Made by a program: the position numbers and the translations under genes
In this document: positions 54,277-62,766 of the stretch, piece by piece
Layout: each line of letters begins with the position of its first letter
Position numbering within the stretch: the first letter of the stretch is position 1
Notes under the pieces: model-generated
What the model was told of the DNA's origin: nothing
Databases searched by the model: none
The model's input: only the letters and a program-made list of their open reading frames with translations
NCBI RefSeq assembly: GCF_900103215.1
Contig: NZ_FNGV01000003.1
Span: 186,001 to 250,000 of the forward strand
Direction: 5' to 3'
Length of the DNA: 64,000 bases
Source of the DNA: Kriegella aquimaris
Lineage (GTDB): Bacteria > Bacteroidota > Bacteroidia > Flavobacteriales > Flavobacteriaceae

Positions 54277-55398
54277 ATGGTCACCCTCAAAGAAGCAGTC
54301 ACCAAGGCTGATTTCAAACAATTCGTAAAATTCCCTTTTTCGCTTTACAAAGGCTCTCCCTATTGGGTTCCTCCTATCATCAAAGATGAATTGGAAACCT
54401 TTGACAAAAGCAAAAATCCGGCATTTAAAAATGCCCGGGCTTGGTTTTACATGGCTTTCAAAGACAATAGGCTGGTCGGCCGCGTGGTCGTAATTATTAA
54501 TGATCTAGAAGTCAATCAACAAAAAATTCCGAAAGTACGTTTTGGTTGGTTTGATTTTATCGACGACCTCGAGGTTTCCCAGACCTTATTCGATAAAGTG
54601 GCAGAAATCGGAAAAGAGCATCAATTAAAATTTATGGAAGGGCCAGTTGGCTTTTCCAATTTAGACAAAGTAGGCGTTCTTACTGAAGGTTTTGATCATA
54701 TCGGCACCATGATTACTTGGTATAATCATGCTTACTATGTAAAACATTACGAGCATGCCGGTCTGACTAAAGAAAAAGGATATCTTGAAAACAAATTTCT
54801 AGCCAGTAGTGCAGATCCGGCCTTATTTACAAAATTGCAAGCAATTGTAAAAAAGCGCTACGGACTTCGGGAAATAAATTTCACAAGAACCGAAGAGGTT
54901 CTTCCCATGGCCGATAAGATGTTCGACCTCTTCAATGAGACTTATTCGAAACTTTCATCATTTGTTCCCATTACTGAAGTTCAGAAAGCCTATTTCAAAA
55001 AGAAATATATTAGCTTTATCAATCCCGAGTATATTAAATTTATCGTGGATAAGGAAGATAATCTAATCGCCTTTGCGATTGTTATGCCTTCTTTTTCGAA
55101 GGCTTTACAAAAGGCGAACGGAAAACTGTTCCCATTTGGAATTTTTCATTTATTAAAGGCTAAAAAGCGCAGCAAAGATGTTATTTTTTATCTGATAGGA
55201 ATACATCCTGAATATCAAAACAAAGGGGTTACAGCGGTCATTTTCAATGAATACTACAAGACTTTTAGCGAAAAGGGAATCGTAAACTGTATTCGAACCC
55301 CCGAACTTGAAGAAAACATTGCCATTCGACAAATGTGGAAACATTTTAACCCAGTGGTTTATAAGCGCAGGGCTACTTTCCGTAAAGACTTACTATAG
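54277..55398 (+). CDS. GNAT-fold acetyltransferase-like protein
   Basis: A 373-residue cytosolic protein. The C-terminal half resembles an N-acetyltransferase: FIVDKEDNLIAFAIVMPSF and the acyl-CoA-binding-like IGIHPEYQNKGVTAVIFNEYYKTF. The N-terminal half (PFSLYKGSPYWVPPIIKDEL) is typical of a flavobacterial family often mislabelled GTP cyclohydrolase. Substrate unknown. It follows the barrel gene by 90 bases, and the GTG/ATG choice at 54277 is unambiguous (ATG). Confidence 0.7.
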   Translation: MVTLKEAVTKADFKQFVKFPFSLYKGSPYWVPPIIKDELETFDKSKNPAFKNARAWFYMAFKDNRLVGRVVVIINDLEVNQQKIPKVRFGWFDFIDDLEVSQTLFDKVAEIGKEHQLKFMEGPVGFSNLDKVGVLTEGFDHIGTMITWYNHAYYVKHYEHAGLTKEKGYLENKFLASSADPALFTKLQAIVKKRYGLREINFTRTEEVLPMADKMFDLFNETYSKLSSFVPITEVQKAYFKKKYISFINPEYIKFIVDKEDNLIAFAIVMPSFSKALQKANGKLFPFGIFHLLKAKKRSKDVIFYLIGIHPEYQNKGVTAVIFNEYYKTFSEKGIVNCIRTPELEENIAIRQMWKHFNPVVYKRRATFRKDLL

Positions 55399-55500
55399 CG
55401 ATTATGTGCTATTCGTCTATGCGATTAAGCGTAATGGGAAAGTAAAGCACTTAACTAATAACTTGACTTCCCCTTTTTTTGAAAAATATTTGAATTTTTG

Positions 55501-56760
55501 TTATTCGCCCATGGCGGCAGCAACAGCGGCCGATAACTTTTTGTAAGTACCATTCTCCAAGCGTTCTCGAATCGATGAAAAAGCTACCAAAGTCTTTTCG
55601 ATATCATCAAGAGTGTGCGTTGCTGTTGGTATCATTCGCAACAAAATCAATCCTTTCGGTATAACCGGATAGACTACGATAGAACAGAAAATTCCGTGAT
55701 TCTCACGCAGGTCTTTCACCAAAGCCATAGCCTCAGGGATACTTCCATTAAGATAGACTGGCGTTACACAAGTGTTGGTACTACCAATATTGAAACCCTT
55801 GTTTTTAAGTCCGTTTTGAAGTGCGTTTACATTCTCCCAAAGTTTTGCTTTAAGTTCAGGTTGGGTACGCAACATATCGAGACGTTTCAGAGCACCTTTC
55901 ACATAAATCATGGGAAGGGACTTGGCAAACATCTGAGAACGTAAATTGTATTTTAAATAATCAATAATTTCTTTATCGGCAGCCAAGAATGCTCCGATAC
56001 CAGCCATAGATTTAGCGAAGGTTGCGAAGTAAACATCAATATCATCTTGCACGCCTTGCTCCTCTCCTGCTCCAGCACCTGTTTTTCCTAAGGTTCCAAA
56101 ACCGTGGGCATCATCGACCAATAGCCGGAAATTGAACCTTTTCTTAAGTGCTATTATTTCTTTTAGCCTGCCCTGTTCGCCACGCATTCCAAAAACACCT
56201 TCAGTAATCACTAGAATGCCTCCCCCAGTATGTTCTGCAAGTTTTGTAGCTCTCTCTAGATTCTTTTCTAAACTTTCAACATCATTGTGCTTAAAAGTAA
56301 ATCGTTTGCCCATGTGCAAACGTACCCCATCAATAATACAGGCATGTGAATCTACATCATAAACAATAATATCATCTTTTGATACCAAGGCGTCAATGGC
56401 AGAAACCATCCCTTGATAGCCGAAATTCAATAAATACGCGGATTCCTTATTAACAAAAGCAGCCAATTCTTGCTCTAATTGTTCATGAAAATCGGTATGA
56501 CCGCTCATCATTCTTGCCCCCATAGGGTAAGCAGAACCATATTCTGCGGCAGCAGCAGCGTCTACGGCTTTGACCTCGGGCAGATTTGCCAAGCCCAAAT
56601 AATCGTTGATACTCCAAGTAATAACTTCCTTTCCTTGAAATTTCATTCGATTGGAAATTTCGCCTTCCAACTTAGGAAAAACAAAATAACCTTCTGCCTG
56701 TGACGCCCATTTTCCTAAAGGGCCTTTGTTTTCTATTATTCTATCAAATAAGTCTCTCAT
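55501..56760 (-). CDS. Alpha-oxoamine synthase family PLP enzyme (possible cysteate/serine acyltransferase)
   Basis: 419 residues from the ATG at 56760 (MRDLFDRII). AOS-family motifs: WSINDYLGLANLP, SGHTDFHEQLE, YDVDSHACIIDG, VDDAHGFGTLGKTGAGAG, and FAKSMAGIGAF with the PLP-binding Lys. AOS enzymes condense an amino acid with an acyl-CoA or acyl-ACP: serine palmitoyltransferase makes sphingoid bases, and the cysteate acyltransferase makes the capnine base of gliding Bacteroidota. The neighbour is a cysteine-synthase-like enzyme that could make cysteate, which favours the capnine reading; the sequence alone cannot separate the two. Confidence 0.8.
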   Translation of the reverse strand: MRDLFDRIIENKGPLGKWASQAEGYFVFPKLEGEISNRMKFQGKEVITWSINDYLGLANLPEVKAVDAAAAAEYGSAYPMGARMMSGHTDFHEQLEQELAAFVNKESAYLLNFGYQGMVSAIDALVSKDDIIVYDVDSHACIIDGVRLHMGKRFTFKHNDVESLEKNLERATKLAEHTGGGILVITEGVFGMRGEQGRLKEIIALKKRFNFRLLVDDAHGFGTLGKTGAGAGEEQGVQDDIDVYFATFAKSMAGIGAFLAADKEIIDYLKYNLRSQMFAKSLPMIYVKGALKRLDMLRTQPELKAKLWENVNALQNGLKNKGFNIGSTNTCVTPVYLNGSIPEAMALVKDLRENHGIFCSIVVYPVIPKGLILLRMIPTATHTLDDIEKTLVAFSSIRERLENGTYKKLSAAVAAAMGE

Positions 56761-56836
56761 GTAACTTGGGTTGCTTCGTGCTGCAAAAATATAGATTTTT
56801 GACAAGCATTCATAATATTATTTGTAACGTACAAAA

Positions 56837-56865
56837 AAAGCAATGACTCTTTTCAGCATTGCTTT
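56837..56865 (-). terminator. Terminator between the two PLP genes
   Basis: A 9-bp perfect stem AAAGCAATG/CATTGCTTT with an 11-base loop, followed on the minus strand by a seven-T run. It terminates the cysteine-synthase-like gene, so the AOS gene may need its own promoter or rely on readthrough. Confidence 0.75.
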
Positions 56866-56892
56866 CTTACTAAATAGGATATCTTCAAATAC

Positions 56893-57933
56893 TTATTTTA
56901 CAAATTGTACCTGTTGGGTTTCCTCAACTCTATTGCTATCAAAGAATCCTTGGTCTTCCATCCAGGCATCGCTATATATCTTACTCATATAACGCGATCC
57001 GTGATCCGGAAAAATAACCACAACATTACTGTTTTTGTTGAATTCACCTAGCTCGTTCAATTGCTTGATAGCTTGCATGACCGCTCCACTGGTATATCCA
57101 ACGAACATTCCTTCTTCTTTGGCAATCTCTCTTGCCGTATGGGCACTCTCTTCATCAGTAACCTTGATAAACTCGTCGATAACATCGAAATCTGTCGCAC
57201 CAGGGATTAAATTTTTACCCAACCCTTCTATTCGGTAGGGGTATATTTCCTTAGAATCGAACTCTCCAGTTTCGTGATATTTTTTTAAGACCGAACCAAA
57301 TGCATCGACCCCGATAACCCGAACATTCGGATTTTTCTCCTTTAAAAAACGTGCAGTACCTGAAATTGTACCACCTGTTCCACTGCAGGCTACAAGGTGT
57401 GTAATGTTCCCATTGGTCTGCTCCCATATTTCAGGACCTGTAGACCTATAGTGTGCATCAATATTCAATTCATTGAAATACTGATTGATATAGATCGATC
57501 CTTTGGTTTCCTCATGAAGCCTTTTAGCAACCTGATAGTACGAACGTGGGTCATCGGCGCTCACGTGGGCCGGACAAACATAAACCTTTGCCCCCATTGT
57601 ACGAAGCATATCTATTTTGTCTTTTGATGATTTTGAACTTACGGCCAAAATACAATCGTAGCCCTTAATAATACTAACCATTGCAATACTAAAACCCGTA
57701 TTGCCAGAAGTTGTTTCGATTATAGTACTGCCCTCTACCAAAATGCCCTTACGCTCAGCTTCCTCAATTATATAGGATGCCACACGATCTTTCGAAGAAT
57801 GTCCGGGGTTAAATGCCTCAACCTTGGCATAGAAGTTTCCCGTTAATTTCGAAGCTATTCTGTTTAGTTTGACGAGGGGAGTATTGCCTATGAGTTCTAG
57901 GATATTGTTATAAGCATTGATCTTATGTTCCAT
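56893..57933 (-). CDS. PLP-dependent cysteine-synthase family enzyme
   Basis: A 346-residue fold-type II PLP enzyme. [14 protein letters not shown] has the PLP Lys in SSKDR (the usual CysK motif is SVKDR). ETTSGNTG binds the substrate carboxylate, and [11 protein letters not shown] holds the PLP phosphate. The C-terminus [22 protein letters not shown] is typical of a Bacteroidota branch lacking the CBS domain. It could make cysteine, cystathionine, or cysteate (from phosphoserine and sulfite). Being next to the alpha-oxoamine synthase makes cysteate for sulfonolipids an attractive but unproven option. Confidence 0.85.
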   Translation of the reverse strand: MEHKINAYNNILELIGNTPLVKLNRIASKLTGNFYAKVEAFNPGHSSKDRVASYIIEEAERKGILVEGSTIIETTSGNTGFSIAMVSIIKGYDCILAVSSKSSKDKIDMLRTMGAKVYVCPAHVSADDPRSYYQVAKRLHEETKGSIYINQYFNELNIDAHYRSTGPEIWEQTNGNITHLVACSGTGGTISGTARFLKEKNPNVRVIGVDAFGSVLKKYHETGEFDSKEIYPYRIEGLGKNLIPGATDFDVIDEFIKVTDEESAHTAREIAKEEGMFVGYTSGAVMQAIKQLNELGEFNKNSNVVVIFPDHGSRYMSKIYSDAWMEDQGFFDSNRVEETQQVQFVK

Positions 57934-58011
57934 AAAAGCTGTCTAGGTTTTGAAAACTGCCTAGCTGAGAACTAGACCAAATTCAGGTACAAAATTAATC
58001 TTTTTTTTTTA

Positions 58012-60066
58012 TTACTCGATTTTTTCCTCCAAATTCAACAAAAAGGCATATTCCTTAGCCACCTCCTTTAGGGCCTCAAAACGCCCGGAAGCACCGCCAT
58101 GACCCGCATCCATGTTGATATCGAACAGCAATAAATTTGTATCTGTTTTTAGCTCTCGCAATTTAGCAACCCATTTAGCCGGTTCAAAATACTGTACCTG
58201 AGAATCGTGCAAGCCAGAAGTAACCAACATATTCGGATATTTTTGGGGCTTTACGTTATCATAGGGCGAGTACGATTTCATATATTCATAGTACTTTTTA
58301 TCATTGGGGTCGCCCCATTCATCATATTCACCCGTTGTCAGAGGTATAGAGTCATCTAACATGGTGGTCACCACGTCAACAAAAGGTACTGCAGCGATAA
58401 TACCATTATATAGCTCAGGCGCCATATTCACCACCGCTCCCATGAGCAACCCACCTGCAGAGCCACCCATGGCATACAGATGAGCCGGACTCGTATATTT
58501 TTTTTTGATTAAAAATTTTGAACAATCAATGAAATCAGTAAAGGTGTTCTTCTTCTTCAAAAGTTTTCCATCTTCGTACCATTTTCTACCCAAATACTGT
58601 CCTCCCCTTATATGTGTTAAGGCATAAACAAAACCACGGTCTAGAAGACTCAAGCGAACGGAAGAAAAATAAGGGTCTATAGTTGCCCCGTACGAACCAT
58701 ACGCGTATTGCAGTACAGGGGTATTAACATTTAAGGCCGTGTCTTTATGATATACTATCGATATGGGAACCTTAACCCCATCACTAGCTGTAGCCCAAAT
58801 TCTTTCAGAAATATAATTTTCTTTTTTGAACTTGCCCCCGAGCACCTCTTGCTCCTTTTTAACCTCCTTTGTTTGGGTTCGCATATTAAAGTCGATTACC
58901 GAACTTGGAGTAGTCATTGAATTGTAGGCATACCGCAATGTATCTGTATCAAAATCGGGATTACGTCCTACATGCGCGGTATAGGTTTCACTTTCGAAAG
59001 GAAGGTAATAGCTTTCGGTATCGTCCCAACGGTTGATCTTAATTTGATTCAATCCGTTCTCACGCTCTGAAATCACATAATATTCTTTAAAAATATCAAT
59101 GTCTTCCAAAAGCACATCTTCTCGATGCGGAATGAACTCTTCCCAATACTTAGAAGCCGTAGTATCTTCGCCGACTTTCATCAATTTGAAATTGGTGGCC
59201 TTATCCTTATTGGTCAGCACATAAAATGAATCGTCGAAATGGGAAATGGAATATTCCAAGCCACGTTTTCTTTTTGAAAACATTTTAAATTCGCCATCAG
59301 GATTATCTGATTCGAGTATCTGATATTCAGATGTCAATGTGCTGTAGGAACCGATTATTATGTATTTTTTTGACTTGGTCTTGTACACATAGGTACCGAA
59401 AGTATCATCTTTTTCATGAAAAACGACTTCGTCAAAACTTTCGGCAGTACCCAATTTATGTTTTTTGATTTTGTCGGAACGTAGCGTTACCGTATCATTT
59501 TTGACGTAAAACAAGGTTTTATTGTCTTTTGCCCAAACCGCGCCACCGGTAGTGTCTTCTATTTTGTCGCCATAGATTTCACCTGTTTCGAGATTTTTAA
59601 ATTGAATGGTGTATTGCCTTCGCGATACGGTATCGACTCCAAAGGCAGCCAATTTATTATCAGGACTGATGGCAATGCCACCGATACTAAAATATTCATG
59701 TCCTTCGGCCATTTCGTTACCATTGAAAAGTATTTCCTCAGGAGCATCCATAGTACCTTTGTGTCTACTATAAATAGGATATTCCTTGCCCGTTTCGTAA
59801 CGAGAAACGTACCAATACCCGTTGTGCTTATAGGGGACGGATGAGTCATCTTCCTTTATCCGCGATTTCATTTCCGAGAAGAGCTCCTTTTCAAAGTTTT
59901 TTGTGGCAGCGGTCAGTTCTTCATAATAGGCCTTCTCCGACTCCAAGTAAGCCAACACTTCCTTATCTTCCCTTTCATTCAGCCAATAATAATCGTCGAC
60001 ACGTTCGTCATCGTGTACAATCAACTTCTTTGGTTTCTTTTTCGCAATTGGAGGTATTACTTTCAT
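58012..60066 (-). CDS. S9 family oligopeptidase B-type serine peptidase
   Basis: A 684-residue prolyl-oligopeptidase-family enzyme. An N-terminal beta-propeller (residues ~70-420) shields a C-terminal alpha/beta-hydrolase. Catalytic residues read as Ser536 in GGSAGGLL, Asp621 in GLHDSQVQY and His656 in [22 protein letters not shown] near the start is a family signature. Oligopeptidase B cleaves short peptides after basic residues. No signal peptide, so cytosolic. It ends 78 bases before the cysteine-synthase-like gene and diverges from ybaB. Confidence 0.9.
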   Translation of the reverse strand: MKVIPPIAKKKPKKLIVHDDERVDDYYWLNEREDKEVLAYLESEKAYYEELTAATKNFEKELFSEMKSRIKEDDSSVPYKHNGYWYVSRYETGKEYPIYSRHKGTMDAPEEILFNGNEMAEGHEYFSIGGIAISPDNKLAAFGVDTVSRRQYTIQFKNLETGEIYGDKIEDTTGGAVWAKDNKTLFYVKNDTVTLRSDKIKKHKLGTAESFDEVVFHEKDDTFGTYVYKTKSKKYIIIGSYSTLTSEYQILESDNPDGEFKMFSKRKRGLEYSISHFDDSFYVLTNKDKATNFKLMKVGEDTTASKYWEEFIPHREDVLLEDIDIFKEYYVISERENGLNQIKINRWDDTESYYLPFESETYTAHVGRNPDFDTDTLRYAYNSMTTPSSVIDFNMRTQTKEVKKEQEVLGGKFKKENYISERIWATASDGVKVPISIVYHKDTALNVNTPVLQYAYGSYGATIDPYFSSVRLSLLDRGFVYALTHIRGGQYLGRKWYEDGKLLKKKNTFTDFIDCSKFLIKKKYTSPAHLYAMGGSAGGLLMGAVVNMAPELYNGIIAAVPFVDVVTTMLDDSIPLTTGEYDEWGDPNDKKYYEYMKSYSPYDNVKPQKYPNMLVTSGLHDSQVQYFEPAKWVAKLRELKTDTNLLLFDINMDAGHGGASGRFEALKEVAKEYAFLLNLEEKIE

Positions 60067-60176
60067 AGTATCGCTATTTCGATTTTGGCAAGAATCAGCA
60101 AAAGTAATATTAAAAAGAAAGATTACTGCCTTTTGCCAAAGTGCATTTCAGAAATGGATTTATCACTACAATTTAG

Positions 60177-60184
60177 TAATTTTG
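60177..60184 (+). promoter_or_regulatory. Possible -7 box (TAATTTTG) of ybaB
   Basis: An exact TAnnTTTG match 27 bases before the ATG at 60211; no matching -33 element was identified. Confidence 0.35.
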
Positions 60185-60210
60185 AAGAGCACAATTTTAA
60201 AATCAAGAAT

Positions 60211-60537
60211 ATGTTCGGAGATATGATGGGAATGATGGGGAAACTCAAAGAAACCCAACAAAAGGTAGCGGAAACAAAAAAGAGAATGGACACCGTAACG
60301 TTGGAGGAAAGTTCCGCCGACCAATTGGTGAAGGTTACCATTACTGCAAATAGGGAAATCAAACAAATTGAGATTGACGATAGCCTTCTACAAGATAAAG
60401 ATCAACTGGAAGACTTTTTGATACTGACGTTGAACAAAGCCATACAAAAAGCCACACAGGTAAATGAAACAGAGCTTGCAGCAGTCGCCAAGGAAGGCAT
60501 GCCAAATATTCCAGGGATGGATTCATTATTTAAATAA
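60211..60537 (+). CDS. ybaB: YbaB/EbfC family nucleoid-associated protein
   Basis: 108 residues from the ATG at 60211 ([27 protein letters not shown]). EbfC/YbaB proteins are small dimers, with an N-terminal helix, a beta-sheet ([21 protein letters not shown]) and a C-terminal helix ([13 protein letters not shown]). They bind DNA and shape the nucleoid. An open frame extends upstream to 60013, but it runs through the opposite gene and is not conserved. The next gene, a secreted thioredoxin-like protein, follows by 38 bases. Confidence 0.9.
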   Translation: MFGDMMGMMGKLKETQQKVAETKKRMDTVTLEESSADQLVKVTITANREIKQIEIDDSLLQDKDQLEDFLILTLNKAIQKATQVNETELAAVAKEGMPNIPGMDSLFK

Positions 60538-60575
60538 ATCGGCGCGATTGTTGCGGTTATCAAAAAAATTAAAAA

Positions 60576-61037
60576 ATGAAATTTACTCTGTTTTTAATTC
60601 TATTACCATTTGCCATAATGGCCCAAGCCGATTTATCTTCGGTTGCGGGCACTGATTGGGGCACCAATTACGATAAGGCAATGGAGGCGGCAAAAAAGGA
60701 GAATAAAAATGTATTGGTCTATTTTACCGGAAGTGATTGGTGTCATCCCTGTAAGATGTTAAAGAAAGATTTGTTCAGCACCTCGGATTTTAAAACTATG
60801 GCCTCCGATTATATCCTTTTATATATTGACCTGCCTAGAAACAAAAAGCTGCTTACCCCCGAGCAATTACAACATAACAAAGAATTATTACCCAAACTCA
60901 ATAAAAGGGGGATATTTCCTCTTTTTAAAATTCTAGATTCACAAGGAGATGAATTGGATGAGCACTCTGGTTATAGTATGAACGGGGAGATAAGCAAACA
61001 TCTGGCGCTACTTGACAAGTACCGGAAAAAAAGTTGA
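60576..61037 (+). CDS. Secreted thioredoxin-family protein
   Basis: A 153-residue exported protein (signal LFLILLPFAIMAQA). The active site is SDWCHPCKML (CxxC, C-H-P-C), with IDLPRNKKLL and KRGIFPLFKILD placing the cis-Pro after it. Thioredoxin_7-like, probably a periplasmic thiol reductant or disulfide isomerase. It may be co-transcribed with ybaB; a terminator follows 22 bases after the stop. Confidence 0.85.
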   Translation: MKFTLFLILLPFAIMAQADLSSVAGTDWGTNYDKAMEAAKKENKNVLVYFTGSDWCHPCKMLKKDLFSTSDFKTMASDYILLYIDLPRNKKLLTPEQLQHNKELLPKLNKRGIFPLFKILDSQGDELDEHSGYSMNGEISKHLALLDKYRKKS

Positions 61038-61059
61038 TATTCAAAAAAGGGAACGTACG

Positions 61060-61090
61060 GGGTTTGTCTTAATAGAGAAACCCTTTTTTT
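61060..61090 (+). terminator. Terminator after the thioredoxin-like gene
   Basis: A GGGTTT/AAACCC stem with a 12-base loop and a seven-T tail. An outer A6-G3 / C3-T7 pairing is an alternative. Confidence 0.8.
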
Positions 61091-61197
61091 AAGCTTCTTT
61101 CACAAAAATCAGGTCGATTTACCTGATATTATAAAAAGAGGCCTGACTATTGATTAAGAAATCAATAAACAATATCTTTAGAAAAAGCTTTTCGCAA

Positions 61198-61521
61198 ATG
61201 ATAGAACTAACAAAAGAAAATAATAGCGGATACAGGTTTCGGATAACATCGGAAAGCGGCCATGTATTGCTTAATAGTATACTGTTTATTGATGAAAATA
61301 AGGCAAAGAATAGCGCCCGAGAATTGCCTAAAATTACTTCTGCTCAAAACGTCTTCGAACGGAAAACCAACCATGAAGGTAAATTTCTATTCAACCTAAA
61401 GAACACTAAGGGCGAATTAATCGGGCAAAGTCAATTGTATTCCTCAGAAGCGGGAATGGAGAACGGCATTAAAAACCTAAAAAACCGCATTGCCACAATT
61501 GACACCTTAAAAGAATTATAA
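61198..61521 (+). CDS. DUF1508-type protein (YegP-like, two repeats)
   Basis: 107 residues from the ATG at 61198 (MIELTKENNSGYRFRI). Two DUF1508 repeats: SGYRFRITSESGHVLLNSILF and GKFLFNLKNTKGELIGQSQLYSSEAGMENGI. Family members such as YegP are small beta-alpha proteins with an unclear role. A TTG-initiated extension to 61150 is not favoured. It converges with threonine aldolase; the two stop codons overlap in the palindrome TTATAA (61516-61521). Confidence 0.85.
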   Translation: MIELTKENNSGYRFRITSESGHVLLNSILFIDENKAKNSARELPKITSAQNVFERKTNHEGKFLFNLKNTKGELIGQSQLYSSEAGMENGIKNLKNRIATIDTLKEL

Positions 61522-62538
61522 TCCTTTTAAAAATGACAAAAGTGCATCATGCATGGTTTCGGTATAATCTAAATGTGTGACCATTCTGAGTTTCCCTTCT
61601 CCCATTCCAATAATATGAATATCCTTTTCATTTAATTTCTGAAGAAATTTATCGACGCTCATAACCGCCTCATCAATTTCGAAAATAACAATATTGGTTT
61701 CAATAGGTTCCACTTTTTTAACAAAGACCAACTCCTTTAACACAGCTCCTATTTCTGATGCGCGCCGATGATCTTCGGTAAGTCGATGAATATTATTGTC
61801 CAAAGCATAAATTCCGGCTGCAGCCAAATACCCTGCTTGACGCATCCCTCCTCCCAATACTTTTCGTATTCTTAGCGCTTTCTCCATCATCATTTTAGAC
61901 CCCACCAAGACAGAACCTACAGGGCAACCCAATCCCTTACTTAAACAGACACTTATGGTGTCGAATAAAGCCCCATACTGCTCTGGAGATTCATTTTTTG
62001 CGACCAACGCATTCCATAACCGGGCGCCATCTAAATGATAGGCCAGTTTATACTTTGAACAAACCGCTTTGATTTGAGTTAGCGTTTGCCGGTCCCAACA
62101 AGCCCCTCCTCCTTTATTGGTGGTATTTTCAATACAGACCAAAGAAGTCAGTGGGCTATGATAAAAATCGGGAGGGTTGATAGCGGCCTCTACTTGCTCG
62201 GATGTCATCATTCCACGGTACCCATCGACCAATTTGCAAGAAACACCACTATTAAAACTTACACCCCCACCCTCATAATTGTAGACATGTGCGTATTTAT
62301 CGCAGACCAACTGTTCCCCTGGTTGGGTATGCAATTTAATCGCCGTTTGGTTAGCCATCGTTCCGGAAGGAAAGAAGAGCGCCGCCTCCTTATTGAATAA
62401 GGCAGCCATTTTCTCTTCCAAAGTGTTTACTGATGGGTCTTCCTTAAAGACATCGTCACCAACTTTCGCCATCATCATGGCCTCTAACATGGGTTGTGAC
62501 GGGCGGGTCACCGTATCGCTGATCACGTTTATTTTCAA
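61516..62538 (-). CDS. ltaE: Low-specificity threonine aldolase
   Basis: A 340-residue fold-type I PLP enzyme that splits threonine or allo-threonine to glycine and acetaldehyde. Motifs: NVISDTVTRPSQPMLEAMM and VGDDVFKEDPSVNTLEEKMA at the start, FFPSGTMANQTAIKLHTQPG, and HLDGARLWNALVA. The PLP Lys is in SVCLSKGLGCPVGSVLVG. Full family length. It converges with the DUF1508 gene and is divergent from the ATP-grasp gene. Confidence 0.93.
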   Translation of the reverse strand: MKINVISDTVTRPSQPMLEAMMMAKVGDDVFKEDPSVNTLEEKMAALFNKEAALFFPSGTMANQTAIKLHTQPGEQLVCDKYAHVYNYEGGGVSFNSGVSCKLVDGYRGMMTSEQVEAAINPPDFYHSPLTSLVCIENTTNKGGGACWDRQTLTQIKAVCSKYKLAYHLDGARLWNALVAKNESPEQYGALFDTISVCLSKGLGCPVGSVLVGSKMMMEKALRIRKVLGGGMRQAGYLAAAGIYALDNNIHRLTEDHRRASEIGAVLKELVFVKKVEPIETNIVIFEIDEAVMSVDKFLQKLNEKDIHIIGMGEGKLRMVTHLDYTETMHDALLSFLKGL

Positions 62539-62766
62539 TTGTAGATTTTTTTAGTCCTAAACTTCTATTTAACACAACTTGTTAATCGCCTAAATTAGAT
62601 AAAACCTACGAAATATCACATCAATCATGTCTTAAGAATGAAACATCGTAATCGATAATATCGAGCTTTTATTTTTACGTTAAACCCCGAAAACAAGGTA
62701 TTTTATTAAAGAATATTCAGTGCAAAAGTCACCAAAAACCAGTATCTTTTGTGAAAAGAAATAAAG

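Noticed and set aside
60013-60210. Upstream extension of the ybaB frame
   Set aside because: The extra 66 residues run through the divergent peptidase gene start and are unlike YbaB; the family begins at 60211.
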